DNA from: Sinomonas cellulolyticus
Lineage (GTDB): Bacteria; Actinomycetota; Actinomycetes; Actinomycetales; Micrococcaceae
NCBI RefSeq assembly: GCF_014656475.1
Contig: NZ_BNCM01000012.1
Location: 62,001-126,000 of the forward strand
Direction: 5' to 3'
DNA: 64,000 bases
In this document: piece after piece, positions 15,355 to 24,923 of the stretch
Numbering within the stretch: the first letter of the stretch is position 1
How the letters are laid out: each line of letters starts with the position of its first letter
Program-made: the position numbers and the translations under genes
Notes under the pieces: generated by a model
What the model was told of the DNA's origin: nothing
The model's input: the letters and a program-made list of their open reading frames with translations, nothing else
Database searches by the model: none

Positions 15355-16878
15355 GTGAGTTCTCCGCTGCCCGCCCCCGCTGCCGAGCCGTCCCCACGCT
15401 CCTATGAGGTGCGCACGTTCGGCTGCCAGATGAATGTCCACGATTCAGAGCGCATGTCCGGTCTTCTCGAGTCCGCTGGCTACGTCCGGGCGCAGGAGGG
15501 CAGCGAGCCGGACGTCGTCGTGTTCAACACCTGCGCGGTGCGTGAGAACGCCGACAACCGGCTCTACGGCCACCTCGGCCAGCTGCGGCCGGTCAAGGCA
15601 CGCCACCCCGGCATGCAGATCGCCGTCGGTGGCTGCCTCGCGCAGAAGGACCGCGACACCATCCTCGCGAGGGCGCCGTGGGTTGATGCCGTCTTCGGCA
15701 CCCACAACGTCGGGGCGCTTCCGGCCCTGCTCGAACGGGCGCGCCACAACGCCGAGGCGCAGCTGGAGATCCTCGAATCCCTGGAGGTCTTCCCTTCCAC
15801 GCTGCCCACCAAGCGTGAGTCTGTCTACAGCGGCTGGGTCTCCATCTCGGTGGGCTGCAACAACACCTGCACGTTCTGCATCGTGCCCAGCCTGCGAGGC
15901 AAGGAGCGCGATCGCCGGCCGGGCGACATCCTCGCGGAAGTTCAGGCCCTCGTGGACGACGGCGCGATCGAGGTGACGCTGCTCGGGCAGAACGTCAACT
16001 CCTACGGCGTCGAGTTCGGCGACCGGCTCGCGTTCGGCAAGCTGCTGCGCGCGTGCGGGCAGATCGAGGGCCTCGAGCGTGTCCGCTTCACCAGCCCGCA
16101 TCCCGCGGCCTTCACTGACGACGTCATCGAGGCGATGGCCGAGACCCCGAACGTCATGCCCCAGCTGCACATGCCGCTCCAGTCCGGCTCCGACCGGATC
16201 CTGCGCGAGATGCGCCGCTCCTACCGCAGCGCGAAGTTCCTCGGAATCCTGGACCGCGTCCGCGAGCGCATCCCGCACGCGGCGATCACCACCGACATCA
16301 TCGTGGGCTTCCCCGGCGAGACCGAGGAGGACTTCCAGGCCACGCTCGACGTTGTGGAGCGTTCGCGCTTCTCGAATGCGTTCACGTTCCAGTACTCCCA
16401 GCGGCCCGGCACGCCGGCGGCCACGCTCCCGGACCAGCTGCCCAAGGCCGTGGTCCAGGAGCGCTACGAGCGCCTCATCGCCCTCCAGGACAGGATCGCC
16501 GCGGAGGAGAATGCGGCGCAGGTCGGCCGGACGATCGAAGTCATGGCGACGGCCCAGGCGGGCCGCAAGGCGGGGGAGACCCATCGCCTGTCCGGGCGCG
16601 CGCGTGACAACCGTCTCGTGCACTTCTCGGTTCCCGAGGGAGCCTCGGCCCCCCGCCCGGGTGATCTCGTGACGGTGACGGTCACCGACGCGGCGCCGTT
16701 CCACTTGATTGCCGATCCGGCAGGCCCGGATGCCTACTCGCTGCGGCGCTCCCGGGCCGGAGACGCGTGGGACCGCGCCCAGGCGGATACGTGCGGCGTG
16801 CCGTCCCAGGGCGTCTCGTCGGCGCCCGGTGGATCCGTGAGCCTGGGCATGCCCGCCCTGCCCCTCCGCACCGCGTAG
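15355..16878 (+). CDS. miaB: tRNA-2-methylthio-N6-dimethylallyladenosine synthase
   Basis: MiaB is a radical SAM enzyme that methylthiolates i6A37 in tRNAs reading UNN codons. The 507-residue protein has the N-terminal UPF0004 domain with cysteines C24, C60 and C94 for the auxiliary [4Fe-4S] cluster. The radical SAM motif CxxxCxxC is at C168, C172 and C175, and a C-terminal TRAM domain is present. The GTG at 15355 lies 6 nt after TACCCT (15343-15348) without a Shine-Dalgarno sequence and gives the usual short N-terminus; the open frame extends upstream inside the previous gene. miaA, which makes the i6A substrate, follows 5 nt later. Confidence 0.97.
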   Translation: MSSPLPAPAAEPSPRSYEVRTFGCQMNVHDSERMSGLLESAGYVRAQEGSEPDVVVFNTCAVRENADNRLYGHLGQLRPVKARHPGMQIAVGGCLAQKDRDTILARAPWVDAVFGTHNVGALPALLERARHNAEAQLEILESLEVFPSTLPTKRESVYSGWVSISVGCNNTCTFCIVPSLRGKERDRRPGDILAEVQALVDDGAIEVTLLGQNVNSYGVEFGDRLAFGKLLRACGQIEGLERVRFTSPHPAAFTDDVIEAMAETPNVMPQLHMPLQSGSDRILREMRRSYRSAKFLGILDRVRERIPHAAITTDIIVGFPGETEEDFQATLDVVERSRFSNAFTFQYSQRPGTPAATLPDQLPKAVVQERYERLIALQDRIAAEENAAQVGRTIEVMATAQAGRKAGETHRLSGRARDNRLVHFSVPEGASAPRPGDLVTVTVTDAAPFHLIADPAGPDAYSLRRSRAGDAWDRAQADTCGVPSQGVSSAPGGSVSLGMPALPLRTA

Positions 16879-16883
16879 CCGCA

Positions 16884-17825
16884 GTGCCGGGAGCAGAGGA
16901 CGCAGCCGGCGCGCCGCCCGTCATCGCGGTCGTCGGGCCCACTGGGTCCGGGAAGTCAGACCTCGCGGTCGAGCTCGCGCTCATCCTCGGCGGCGAGGTC
17001 GTCAACGCGGATGCGCTGCAGTTCTACCGCGGAATGGACATCGGCACCGCGAAGATCACCGTGGCCGGGCGCCGGGGCGTCCCGCACCACCTCCTCGACG
17101 TCCTCGACGTCACCGAGGAGGCATCCGTGTCTGCATTCCAGGCGTGGGCGCGCGGGGCCATCGCCGACATCCACGCCCGTGGACGCCGCGCAATCCTCGT
17201 GGGCGGCTCTGGCCTCTACGTCCGCGCGGCCCTCGACGTCCTCGAGTTCCCCGGAACCGACCCTGCCGTCCGCGCCCGGCTCGAGGCGGAGGCGGAGAAG
17301 GTCGGGATCGAGGTGCTGCGGGAGCGGCTGCGCTCCGTGGATCCGGATTCTGCCGGCCGGCTCGGCGACGCCCGTCGGATCATCCGCGCCCTCGAGGTCC
17401 ACGAGATCACCGGCCGGCCATTCAGCTCCTTCATGCCGGAGCGGCAGTACGCCGCGCCCGCGGTGCAGATCGGCCTCGACCTGGACCGCGCCGTGCTCCA
17501 CGAGCGGATCGCGGCCCGCGTGCACCGGATGGTCGACGCCGGTCTGGCCGCCGAAGTCGCGCGTCTGGCCGCCGCGGGGCTCCGTGACGGCAGGACCGCC
17601 TCCCGGGCGCTGGGCTACGGGCAGTTCCTCCGGGTCCTCGACGGCGAATCCACGGCCGAGCAGGCGGTCGAGGAGACCATCGTCGCAACCCGGCAGTTCG
17701 CACGCCGCCAGCTCACGTGGTTCCGCGCAGATCCCCGTGTGCGCTGGCTCGACGCAGTGGCGCCGGACCTCGTAGAGCGGGCGCTCGCCGTCGTGCGCGA
17801 GGCCGACGGTAGGCTTGGCGCATGA
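16884..17825 (+). CDS. miaA: tRNA dimethylallyltransferase
   Basis: MiaA transfers a dimethylallyl group to A37 of tRNA, making the substrate of MiaB. The 313-residue protein has the P-loop GPTGSGKS (residues 18-25), the [15 protein letters not shown] motif and [12 protein letters not shown] near the C-terminus. I chose the GTG at 16884, 5 nt after miaB, because it places the P-loop at the usual distance from the start; the frame is open further upstream within miaB. dapF overlaps its stop by 4 nt (ATGA). Confidence 0.95.
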   Translation: MPGAEDAAGAPPVIAVVGPTGSGKSDLAVELALILGGEVVNADALQFYRGMDIGTAKITVAGRRGVPHHLLDVLDVTEEASVSAFQAWARGAIADIHARGRRAILVGGSGLYVRAALDVLEFPGTDPAVRARLEAEAEKVGIEVLRERLRSVDPDSAGRLGDARRIIRALEVHEITGRPFSSFMPERQYAAPAVQIGLDLDRAVLHERIAARVHRMVDAGLAAEVARLAAAGLRDGRTASRALGYGQFLRVLDGESTAEQAVEETIVATRQFARRQLTWFRADPRVRWLDAVAPDLVERALAVVREADGRLGA

Positions 17826-18763
17826 CCCTCTCCGCGCCGTCCGCCCCCGACGTCCTCCACGGCCTGACCGGCCTGCCGTTCGCGAAGGGCCACGGCACCG
17901 GGAACGACTTCGTGCTCGTTGCCGACCCGGCCGGGGAGAGGCATCTGGCTGAGGCGGAGGCCGCCGCGCTGTGCGACCGGCACCAGGGCATCGGCGCCGA
18001 CGGACTCATCCGCGCCATCCGCTCGAGCGAACTCGCCGAGGGCGCCGCTGTCCTCGCCGAGGAGCCGGCCGCCGAGTGGTTCATGGACTACCGCAATGCT
18101 GACGGCTCGCTCTCGGAGATGTGCGGCAACGGCGTCCGCGTCTTCGTGGCCTTCCTGATCGACCAGGGCCTGGTCGAGCTGGCGCCGGGCGAGGTTCTGC
18201 CCATCGGCACGCGAGCCGGGGTGAAGCGGGTCGAACGCCGTGCGGACGGCTTCGCCGTCGACATGGGTCCGTGGGAGTTCATCGACCCACGGCGCGCGGC
18301 CGCGGACGCGAGCGATGCGACGGTGACGGCCGGGGGCCTCGACGTGGCACGTCCCGGCCTGAGCGTGAGCATGGGCAACCCGCACACGGTGGTGGCGCTC
18401 GCCGAGCCGGGTGAGCTCGCGGCCCTCAATCTGCACGCCGCCCCTCTTGTCGAGCCGGTTCCGCCGCATGGCACCAACGTCGAGTTCGTGGTCCCGTCGG
18501 AGCCGCTCGTGGCGGACGGGATCGGGAGGATCACGATGCGCGTGCACGAGCGCGGAGTCGGCGAGACGCAGTCCTGCGGCACGGGCGCGTGTGCAGCCGC
18601 GACGGCGATCCGCTACTGGGCCGGCGACGCCGCCCCCGATCGGTGGGACGTTGCCGTGCCCGGAGGGCGGGTGGGCGTGGCGTTCGTGCCGGGCACCGAC
18701 GGCCGCGAGCACGTCGAACTGTCCGGCCCCGCCGTCATCGTGGCGCACGGCACCCTCGGGTAG
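17822..18763 (+). CDS. dapF: diaminopimelate epimerase
   Basis: DapF converts LL- to meso-diaminopimelate for lysine and peptidoglycan. The 313-residue protein has the two catalytic cysteines, C101 in MCGNGVR and C252 in SCGTGAC, and the GTGNDF motif near residue 25. It overlaps miaA by 4 nt (ATGA). It also has its own promoter-like TAGGCT (17810-17815) inside miaA, 6 nt before the ATG, so it may be made both from the miaBA transcript and from a leaderless transcript. It is the third dap gene in the window. Confidence 0.97.
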   Translation: MTLSAPSAPDVLHGLTGLPFAKGHGTGNDFVLVADPAGERHLAEAEAAALCDRHQGIGADGLIRAIRSSELAEGAAVLAEEPAAEWFMDYRNADGSLSEMCGNGVRVFVAFLIDQGLVELAPGEVLPIGTRAGVKRVERRADGFAVDMGPWEFIDPRRAAADASDATVTAGGLDVARPGLSVSMGNPHTVVALAEPGELAALNLHAAPLVEPVPPHGTNVEFVVPSEPLVADGIGRITMRVHERGVGETQSCGTGACAAATAIRYWAGDAAPDRWDVAVPGGRVGVAFVPGTDGREHVELSGPAVIVAHGTLG

Positions 18764-18788
18764 CGGCCCACCCGCCCACGCAGCGCGT

Positions 18789-19532
18789 CTAGTCGGAACG
18801 CCGGTAGCGCAGCAGCAGTTCGTCGCCGGCGCGCAGCACTCCTGCGAGCGCCATCAGGGTAGGAGCACCGTCTGGCCCGTGGGCAATGCGTCCCGCACTG
18901 CCGCCCTCGAGGGTCGGTGCGAGCGTGAGCAGGAGCTCGTCGACCGCGCCTGCCGCGAGGAACGCGCCGAAGAGGCTCGGGCCGCCCTCGGCGTGGATGT
19001 GCACCAGCCCGCGGTCCGCAAGGTCGGCTCGCACAAGGAGCGGGTCGAGTTCCGAACGGCCTGCCTCCACGACGTCCGCCACCGCACCGACGGCCGCCCG
19101 CGGGCCAGCGGGCGCTCCGCCGACGGTGTAGACGATCGGCCGCACGGGGGCATCGGCGAAGATCGGCGAGCCGGAGTCGAGGTGCAGGGACGCGCTGACG
19201 AGGACGACCACGGGATGGCGCGTCATGCCACGGGCAGTGCGCCAGGCCTGGGCCTCACCGGAGAGCACCATCGCCCCGTAGCCCTCCGCGCGGGCGGTCC
19301 CGGCCCCCACCAGCACGGCGTCGGCATGCCGGCGTGCGAGCTCGAAGACCCGGCGGTCGGCGTCGTCCCCCAGTCCGGCTGACTGTCCCCCGCGCGTCGC
19401 CGCGCCGTCGAGCGACGAGACGAAGTTCATCCGCAGCCAAGAACCGGGCGGCGGCGCATACAGGCCCAGCAGCGCCTCGTCGTCGAGGTCGGAAGCGGCG
19501 ATTGGCCAGAGGCTGTCGATGCGGGCGCTCAT
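18789..19532 (-). CDS. pyrimidine reductase family protein (RibD C-terminal domain)
   Basis: This 247-residue protein has the RibD C-terminal (5-amino-6-(5-phosphoribosylamino)uracil reductase / DHFR-like) fold. It shows MNFVSSLDGAAT near residue 35, the D-A-V-L-V-G-A-G-T-x-R-A-E-G-Y motif near residue 72, and H-A-E-G-G-P-S-L-F-G near residue 175. These enzymes use NADPH in riboflavin or related pathways. No riboflavin genes are adjacent, so the substrate is open. It is convergent with dapF and heads the same direction as the DUF488 gene upstream. Confidence 0.9.
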   Translation of the reverse strand: MSARIDSLWPIAASDLDDEALLGLYAPPPGSWLRMNFVSSLDGAATRGGQSAGLGDDADRRVFELARRHADAVLVGAGTARAEGYGAMVLSGEAQAWRTARGMTRHPVVVLVSASLHLDSGSPIFADAPVRPIVYTVGGAPAGPRAAVGAVADVVEAGRSELDPLLVRADLADRGLVHIHAEGGPSLFGAFLAAGAVDELLLTLAPTLEGGSAGRIAHGPDGAPTLMALAGVLRAGDELLLRYRRSD

Positions 19533-19600
19533 GCGCTGTGGGCGGGGTGGGCGTCGAGGCGTGCGTGCATTGGCATGATGGTGCTCCTCTTCCGTCGTGT

Positions 19601-20188
19601 TCAGGTCTCAGCCGTGGGCGGATAGGTGATGGTTCGGCCGTGGACCACCGCGAAGGGCGTCAGCTCTGCTGGTGTTGCCCCGGCCGGTGAGACCAGATGG
19701 ATGACCTCGACTCCGTCAACCAGGAGCGCATCGGAGATGAGCCGACGATGGCAGCGCCATGGCACTGCCTCGCTGCACATGATCGCTGGGACGGCGTTCG
19801 CGGCGAGGTCCTCGAGCTCGTCCAGGCCCTCCATGAACGCCGTCGTGCCCATATAGTCCGCGTAGTCCCGGAAGCCTTTGACACGCCATCCTGCGTTGGG
19901 GGTCGGGACGCCGGCCGGGGTGTGCCGGCGCCCTCCGAGGGCCGGGATCCAGTGGTAGCGCAGGTCGGCCGGAAGCACTTCGGCGAGCGCTGCCTGATTC
20001 CACTGCGGGTGCTTGCGGGACGCCGGGAACGAACGGACGTCGACCAGCACGCCCACGCCGTGCTTCCGCAGCATCTCCACCACCTCGTCGACTTGCCGGG
20101 TGGAATGGCCGATCGTGTAGACCCGGGGCGCGGGCCGGCCCGAGCCGTCGCTAGAGGTCGGCATGGGCAGCGTGCGCCATGGCTGCAC
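19601..20188 (-). CDS. DUF488 family protein
   Basis: A 195-residue protein of the DUF488 family, function unknown. The family motifs are present: YTIGHSTR near residue 25, LVDVRSFPASRKHPQWN, Y-x-W-I-P-A-L-G-G-R-R and A-I-M-C-S-E-A-V-P-W-R-C-H-R. The conserved Cys/Arg/His set (CSE...CHR) suggests nucleotide or metal binding, but no activity is established. The GTG start at 20188 lies 5 nt after minus-strand TACAGT (20194-20199); an ATG eight codons later is also possible. Confidence 0.88.
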   Translation of the reverse strand: MQPWRTLPMPTSSDGSGRPAPRVYTIGHSTRQVDEVVEMLRKHGVGVLVDVRSFPASRKHPQWNQAALAEVLPADLRYHWIPALGGRRHTPAGVPTPNAGWRVKGFRDYADYMGTTAFMEGLDELEDLAANAVPAIMCSEAVPWRCHRRLISDALLVDGVEVIHLVSPAGATPAELTPFAVVHGRTITYPPTAET

Positions 20189-20274
20189 CCCTCACTGTAA
20201 CGTCCCGGCCTTCATTTTTAGACTGGCCCCGAGGAGGCTGCCTGTCAACACTCCGCGCAGTGCCGAGCGGCGGT

Positions 20275-20314
20275 CGGGGCGCCTCAGCTCCTGCCGGGGC
20301 GCCTCAGCTCCTGC
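20275..20314. repeat. perfect 20-bp tandem duplication at a gene's 3' end
   Basis: The unit CGGGGCGCCTCAGCTCCTGC occurs twice head to tail (20275-20294 and 20295-20314). The second copy contains the stop codon and last codons of the minus-strand methyltransferase; the first copy lies just downstream of it. The unit length is not a multiple of three, but because the gene ends inside the repeat the reading frame is unaffected. Confidence 0.95.
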
Positions 20315-20915
20315 GCGTGACCACGAGCAGGCGGAAGCCCTTCGACGTCGCCGCCCGTGCGACGTCATACGCGCCGCCCAGCTCCTCGGCGAGCCACCGG
20401 GCGAGCGAGTCCGCGCCGAGGTTCTTCTGCACCACAAGCCATGCCTCCCCGCCCACCGCGAGGCGTGGGAGCCAGAGGCGCAGGAGTGCGTGGAGCTCCG
20501 CCTTGCCGATGCGGATCGGGGGGTTGGACCAGATGGTCGCGAACCGCAGGCCCGGATCCACGTCCTCGGGCAGCTGGGCGGACACGTTCTCCAGGCCGAG
20601 CAGCGTCGCGTTCTCGAGAGTGAGTGAGAGGCTGCGCCGGTTGACATCCACAGCATGGACGGTCGCCGCGGGCGAGCGCAGGGCCATCGTGAGCGCGATG
20701 GGTCCCCACCCGCAGCCGATGTCCAGCAGGTGCCCTTCCGGCGCGGGATCCGGGGCCTGCGCCAGCAGTACGGCCGTGCCCTTGTCGATCCCGTCGGGGC
20801 TGAAGATGCCCGCCGACGTACGCAGCGTCACCTCGCGCCCCTCGAGCACGACGGCGAGCGGCCGCCGCACGTCGGGGACGCCCGGCTCGGCGTTGAAGTA
20901 GTGGGCCTGGTCCAT
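20304..20915 (-). CDS. class I SAM-dependent methyltransferase (RsmC/RlmG-like)
   Basis: This 203-residue protein has motif I LLDIGCGWGPIALTMA near residue 63, D-V-N-R-R-S at the end of the second strand, and the N-P-P-I-R motif (about residue 130). N-P-P-[FYI] is typical of N-methyltransferases acting on guanine or adenine in rRNA. Overall it resembles the C-terminal catalytic domain of RsmC/RlmG-type 16S/23S rRNA m2G methyltransferases. It is divergent from hflX across a 325-bp region. On the minus strand TAGTCT (20924-20929) lies 8 nt before the ATG, so the leader is absent or nearly so. Confidence 0.9.
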   Translation of the reverse strand: MDQAHYFNAEPGVPDVRRPLAVVLEGREVTLRTSAGIFSPDGIDKGTAVLLAQAPDPAPEGHLLDIGCGWGPIALTMALRSPAATVHAVDVNRRSLSLTLENATLLGLENVSAQLPEDVDPGLRFATIWSNPPIRIGKAELHALLRLWLPRLAVGGEAWLVVQKNLGADSLARWLAEELGGAYDVARAATSKGFRLLVVTRRS

Positions 20916-20956
20916 AGCAGTCCAGACTAACGGCCGCGGGCAGGGGAGTGATCCGG

Positions 20957-21240
20957 TAGAATGATACGCATGCTGTTCTCCTGATGCCCTCAGTCTTTAC
21001 TGATGCCCTCAGTCTTTACTGGGCCCTGCGCTTCCGTGTGCTTGACCATCGATCATCCCAGGAACCTGGCCCTTCGACCGTGTCCCGCCGACGACCCTTC
21101 CGGCCGGACCCTGAACAGGCACTCACAGGAGCACCGTGCATCCCCAGCATCCGCGCGCGGCTTTTCCACAAGTCCCCGCATCCAAACCCACCGGCGCGCA
21201 GCGCCCGCATTATTCTGGAACTCCATCCGTGAAGGAGAGC
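20957..21240 (+). promoter_or_regulatory. hflX leader region with leaderless mini-ORF
   Basis: This gap of about 325 nt between the methyltransferase and hflX holds TAGAAT (20957-20962). Seven nt later an ATG (20970) opens a four-codon frame, M-L-F-S-stop, whose TGA overlaps another ATG at 20984. That second frame of 82 codons runs to 21232, ending inside the GTGAAGGAG that forms the hflX Shine-Dalgarno sequence. A second -10-like TATTCT lies at 21211-21216, close to hflX. No clear terminator hairpin was found. Leader-peptide control is a possibility, not shown. Confidence 0.45.
20982..21019. repeat. perfect 19-bp tandem duplication in the hflX leader
   Basis: TGATGCCCTCAGTCTTTAC occurs twice head to tail (20982-21000 and 21001-21019). 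It lies just downstream of the TAGAAT element and includes a TGATG stop-start overlap in each copy. Confidence 0.95.
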
Positions 21241-22833
21241 ATGACCGAGAACCAGCAGGACCCCAAGGACCTCAGCCCCGCGGACATCCAGGCCGTCATC
21301 GACCGGATCCTCGCGAAGGAGGAGGCCGCGGCCGCCAAGGGCGCGCGGAAGAGCGGCGGCGGGGCGGGGAGCGACGACGGCGAGCGGACGCCCCGTGGCG
21401 CCCTCGGCGATGGCCGGGCGCTCGCGATCTCTGACGTGGCAACCGAGCACGGCGACTACGACGGTGACCAGCAGGACCTCGCCGAGCGCCGCGCCCTCCG
21501 CCGCGTGGCCGGTCTGTCCACAGAGCTCGAGGACATCACCGAGGTGGAGTACCGCCAGCTGCGACTCGAGCGCGTTGTCCTCGCCGGGATCTGGTCCGAG
21601 GGCACGCTCGAGGACGCAGAGAACTCCCTGCGCGAGCTTGCCGCGCTGGCCGAGACGGCCGGCTCGGAGGTCCTCGACGGTGTCGTGCAGCGGCGTCAGA
21701 AGCCCGATGCCGGGACCTTCCTGGGTTCAGGCAAGGCGCTCGAGCTCAGGGACATCGTCGCGGCGACAGGCGCCGACACGGTGATCGTGGACTCGGAGCT
21801 CTCCCCGTCCCAGCGCCGAGGCCTCGAGGACATCGTCAAGGTCAAGGTCATCGACCGCACGGCGCTCATCCTCGACATCTTCGCCCAGCATGCCAAGAGC
21901 CGCGAGGGCAAGGCCCAGGTCGAGCTCGCCCAGCTCGAGTACCTCCTCCCGCGCCTTCGCGGCTGGGGCGAATCGATGTCCCGTCAGGCTGGCGGACGCG
22001 TCGGCGCGGCCGGCGGCGGCATCGGCTCCCGCGGCCCCGGTGAGACCAAGATCGAACTCGACCGGCGGCGCATCCGCACACGCATGGCCAAGCTGCGCCG
22101 CGAGATCGCGGGAATGAAGCCGGCCCGAGAGACGAAGCGCGCCAACCGCAAGCGCAACGAGATCCCCTCGGTGGCCATCGCCGGCTACACCAATGCCGGC
22201 AAGTCCTCGCTCCTGAACAGGCTCACGGACGCGGGGGTGCTCGTGGAGAACGCCCTCTTCGCGACCCTCGACCCTACCGTGCGCCGAGCCGAGACGCCGG
22301 ACGGGCTCCCGTACACGATCGCGGACACGGTCGGGTTCGTGCGCTCGCTGCCCACGCAGCTCGTGGAGGCGTTCCGCTCCACGCTCGAAGAGGTCGCGGA
22401 CGCGGACCTCATCCTGCACGTCGTGGACGCCTCGCACCCCGACCCCGAGGGCCAGATCGCCGCTGTGCGGCAGGTGCTCAGCGATGTGGACGCGCGCAAG
22501 GTCCCCGAGATCGTGGTGCTGAACAAGGCAGACGCTGCGGATCCGTTCGTCCTCGAGCGCCTCCGACAGCGCGAGCCGCGCCACGTGGTCGTGTCCGCCC
22601 GGACCGGGATGGGCATCGACGAGCTCAAGAACGCCATCAGCGACGCGATCCCGCGCCCGGACGTGGCGCTCACGCTGCTCGTCCCGTACAGCCGCGGCGA
22701 CCTGCTGAACCGGCTGCATACCTCGAGCGCGGAGATCCGATCGCTCGAGCACGTGGCGGAGGGGACGCGCGTCGAGGCGGTCGTGCGTGAGGAGCTCGCG
22801 GCCGAGCTCGCACCGTTCGTGGTCCATGACTGA
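21241..22833 (+). CDS. hflX: ribosome-associated GTPase HflX
   Basis: HflX is a GTPase that splits stalled or hibernating ribosomes and contributes to stress and macrolide tolerance in several bacteria. The 530-residue protein has an N-terminal HflX domain, a glycine-rich stretch (GGRVGAAGGGIGSRGPGE), then the G domain with GYTNAGKSS (G1), D-T-V-G-F (G3) and N-K-A-D (G4). A charged N-terminal extension of about 90 residues is typical of actinobacteria. The ATG at 21241 has AAGGAG 5 nt upstream; the frame is open further upstream but without a better start. dinG overlaps its last codons. Confidence 0.96.
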   Translation: MTENQQDPKDLSPADIQAVIDRILAKEEAAAAKGARKSGGGAGSDDGERTPRGALGDGRALAISDVATEHGDYDGDQQDLAERRALRRVAGLSTELEDITEVEYRQLRLERVVLAGIWSEGTLEDAENSLRELAALAETAGSEVLDGVVQRRQKPDAGTFLGSGKALELRDIVAATGADTVIVDSELSPSQRRGLEDIVKVKVIDRTALILDIFAQHAKSREGKAQVELAQLEYLLPRLRGWGESMSRQAGGRVGAAGGGIGSRGPGETKIELDRRRIRTRMAKLRREIAGMKPARETKRANRKRNEIPSVAIAGYTNAGKSSLLNRLTDAGVLVENALFATLDPTVRRAETPDGLPYTIADTVGFVRSLPTQLVEAFRSTLEEVADADLILHVVDASHPDPEGQIAAVRQVLSDVDARKVPEIVVLNKADAADPFVLERLRQREPRHVVVSARTGMGIDELKNAISDAIPRPDVALTLLVPYSRGDLLNRLHTSSAEIRSLEHVAEGTRVEAVVREELAAELAPFVVHD

Positions 22834-24913
22834 TCCTGCAGGTCCCGGCACGACGGTTCAGGCTGAGGACGACGGCGGGGGCCCGCCCGCCGACGTCGCC
22901 TCGCCGTCCGAGCGTGAGGCTCTCGGGCTCCTGGACGCCGCTGTTGCCGCGATGGGGGGCCAGCAGCGCGACGGCCAGCACGAAATGGCCCGCCAGGTGG
23001 CGCGGGCCATCGAGGAGGGACAGCACCTCCTTGTCCAGGCGGGCACCGGGACCGGCAAGTCCCTCGCCTACCTCGTGCCGCTCATCGCCCACGCGCAGTC
23101 GAGCGAGCGCCCCGCCGTTGTTGCCACTGCAACGCTCGCGCTCCAGTCCCAGATCGTGGGCCGGGACATCCCGCGGCTCCTCGAGGCAATCACGCCCCGT
23201 CTGGACCGACCGGTGGATGTGGCCCTGGTCAAGGGGCGCTCGAACTACCTGTGCCGGCACAAGCTCGAGGGCGGGTTTCCGACCGACGAGCCCGCCGAGG
23301 GGCAGCTGTTCGCGCTGGGCGAGGACGGCGCCGTCGGGCACCCGGGGGCCGGCCCCACGAGCCAGCTCGGTCGGGAAGTGGCGCGCCTGCGCGAGTGGGC
23401 CTCGGAGACCGAGACGGGGGACCGCGACGACCTCGTGCCAGGGGTCAGCGACAGGGCGTGGCGCCAGGTGTCCGTGACGGCACTCGAGTGCCTCAGCGCT
23501 CAGAAGTGCCCTTTCGCCGCGGAGTGCTTCAGCGAGCTTGCCCGGGCCCGGGGCGCCGAGGCGGACATCGTGGTGACGAACCACGCGATGCTCGCGATCA
23601 ACGCCTTCGAGGGGCTCAACGTGCTCCCGGAGTACGACGTCGTGGTGGTGGATGAGGCTCATGAGCTCGCCGACCGCGTGACCGGCGCGGTGAGCGCGCA
23701 GCTCTCCGCGCAGATGATCCAGGCGGCGGCGTCGAGTGCCCGCCGCCACTGCGGCATCACGGTCGACACGCTCCAGGCGGCGGCCACGGCCCTCGAGCTT
23801 TCGCTCATGTCGGCTCCGACCGGACTGCTTGCCCGCGGCCTCGACGAGGAGCAGGCACAGGATGTCGCTCTCGTGCGCGACGCCTGCCGCGTGGCGTTGT
23901 CCGATTCCAAGCCCTCCGAGGGGCAGCAGGCCGACGGCGGCAGGCAGGTGGCACGGTCGCGGCTCCTGGCCGTTCTCGAGGTATGCGAGCGCATCCTCGA
24001 CGCCGAGGCCAACCGCGAGGTGCTGTGGGTCACCCGCACCGGCGCCCCTGACCCGGTGACGGGGTACTCGGCCCCCGATGACTCCGCCCCGCCCATGCTG
24101 CACATTGCCCCGCTCGGGGTGGGGGGCCGGCTGAGGGAAGGCCTGTTCGACGGGCACACTGTGGTGCTCACGAGCGCGACGCTCGCCATTGGATCTGCCT
24201 TTGAGCCGACGGCGGGCGGCCTCGGGCTTCTGGGAGCAGGGGCACCCTCGTGGACTGGCGTGGACGTCGGTTCGCCCTTCGACTACCCGAAGCAGGGGAT
24301 GCTCTATGTGGCCCGGCACCTGCCCAAGCCGGGGCGCGGTGTCTCGGCCGCGGCCCTCGATGAGCTCGAGGACCTCCTGACCGCCTCGCGTGGCGGCGCC
24401 CTGTGCCTGTTCTCGTCGCGTCGCGCCGCGGAGGACGCCGCCCATGAGCTGCGCGGACGGGTCGCGGTGCCGATCCTGTGCCAGGGCGAGTCCTCGATGA
24501 GCGCGCTCGTGAAGCAGTTCGCCGCGGAGCCGGACACGTGCCTCTTCGGCACGATGTCACTGTGGCAGGGGGTGGACGTCCCCGGGCAGTCGTGCCGACT
24601 GGTGGTGATCGACCGGATCCCCTTTCCCCGCCCCGACGACCCTCTCATGACGGCGCGGTCACGGGCCGTCGCCCAGGCGGGGGGGAACGGCTTCATGAGC
24701 GTTTCCGCGACGCATGCAGCGGTGCGCCTCGCCCAGGGGGCCGGACGCCTCATCCGCTCGACGGCGGACCGTGGCGTGGTCGCGGTGCTCGACTCGCGCC
24801 TGGCGACCGAGCGCTACGGTGCCTTCCTGCGCAGCGCGCTGCCGCCGCTGTGGGGAACGACCGACCGTCGAACCGTCCTCGACGCCCTGGCCAGGCTCGC
24901 CGAGGCCGCCTGA
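22826..24913 (+). CDS. dinG: DinG-family ATP-dependent DNA helicase
   Basis: This 695-residue XPD-like superfamily 2 helicase has Walker A AGTGTGKS (about residue 73) and the DEAH box (V-V-V-D-E-A-H-E-L). Cysteines placed as for a [4Fe-4S] cluster are visible: one in Y-L-C-R-H-K and three in L-E-C-x6-C-x5-C. C-terminal motifs include L-F-S-S-R-R-A, S-L-W-Q-G-V-D-V-P-G and Q-G-A-G-R-L-I-R. Such helicases unwind forked or RNA-containing structures during repair. The ATG at 22826 overlaps the hflX stop by 8 nt, so the two are co-translated. It is convergent with lexA 10 nt away. No SOS box of its own was seen. Confidence 0.94.
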   Translation: MTDPAGPGTTVQAEDDGGGPPADVASPSEREALGLLDAAVAAMGGQQRDGQHEMARQVARAIEEGQHLLVQAGTGTGKSLAYLVPLIAHAQSSERPAVVATATLALQSQIVGRDIPRLLEAITPRLDRPVDVALVKGRSNYLCRHKLEGGFPTDEPAEGQLFALGEDGAVGHPGAGPTSQLGREVARLREWASETETGDRDDLVPGVSDRAWRQVSVTALECLSAQKCPFAAECFSELARARGAEADIVVTNHAMLAINAFEGLNVLPEYDVVVVDEAHELADRVTGAVSAQLSAQMIQAAASSARRHCGITVDTLQAAATALELSLMSAPTGLLARGLDEEQAQDVALVRDACRVALSDSKPSEGQQADGGRQVARSRLLAVLEVCERILDAEANREVLWVTRTGAPDPVTGYSAPDDSAPPMLHIAPLGVGGRLREGLFDGHTVVLTSATLAIGSAFEPTAGGLGLLGAGAPSWTGVDVGSPFDYPKQGMLYVARHLPKPGRGVSAAALDELEDLLTASRGGALCLFSSRRAAEDAAHELRGRVAVPILCQGESSMSALVKQFAAEPDTCLFGTMSLWQGVDVPGQSCRLVVIDRIPFPRPDDPLMTARSRAVAQAGGNGFMSVSATHAAVRLAQGAGRLIRSTADRGVVAVLDSRLATERYGAFLRSALPPLWGTTDRRTVLDALARLAEAA

Positions 24914-24923
24914 AGCCGGCGGA

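Noticed and set aside
20984..21232. An 82-codon frame in the hflX leader as a real protein gene
   Set aside because: Third-position G/C bias is weaker than in true genes here, composition is Pro/Arg-rich and shapeless, and the frame includes the tandem repeat. It is kept only as a possible leader ORF.
22826..24913. An SOS box for dinG
   Set aside because: No TCGAAC-N4-GTTCGA-like palindrome was found near its start, which overlaps hflX; despite the name it is expected to follow hflX expression.
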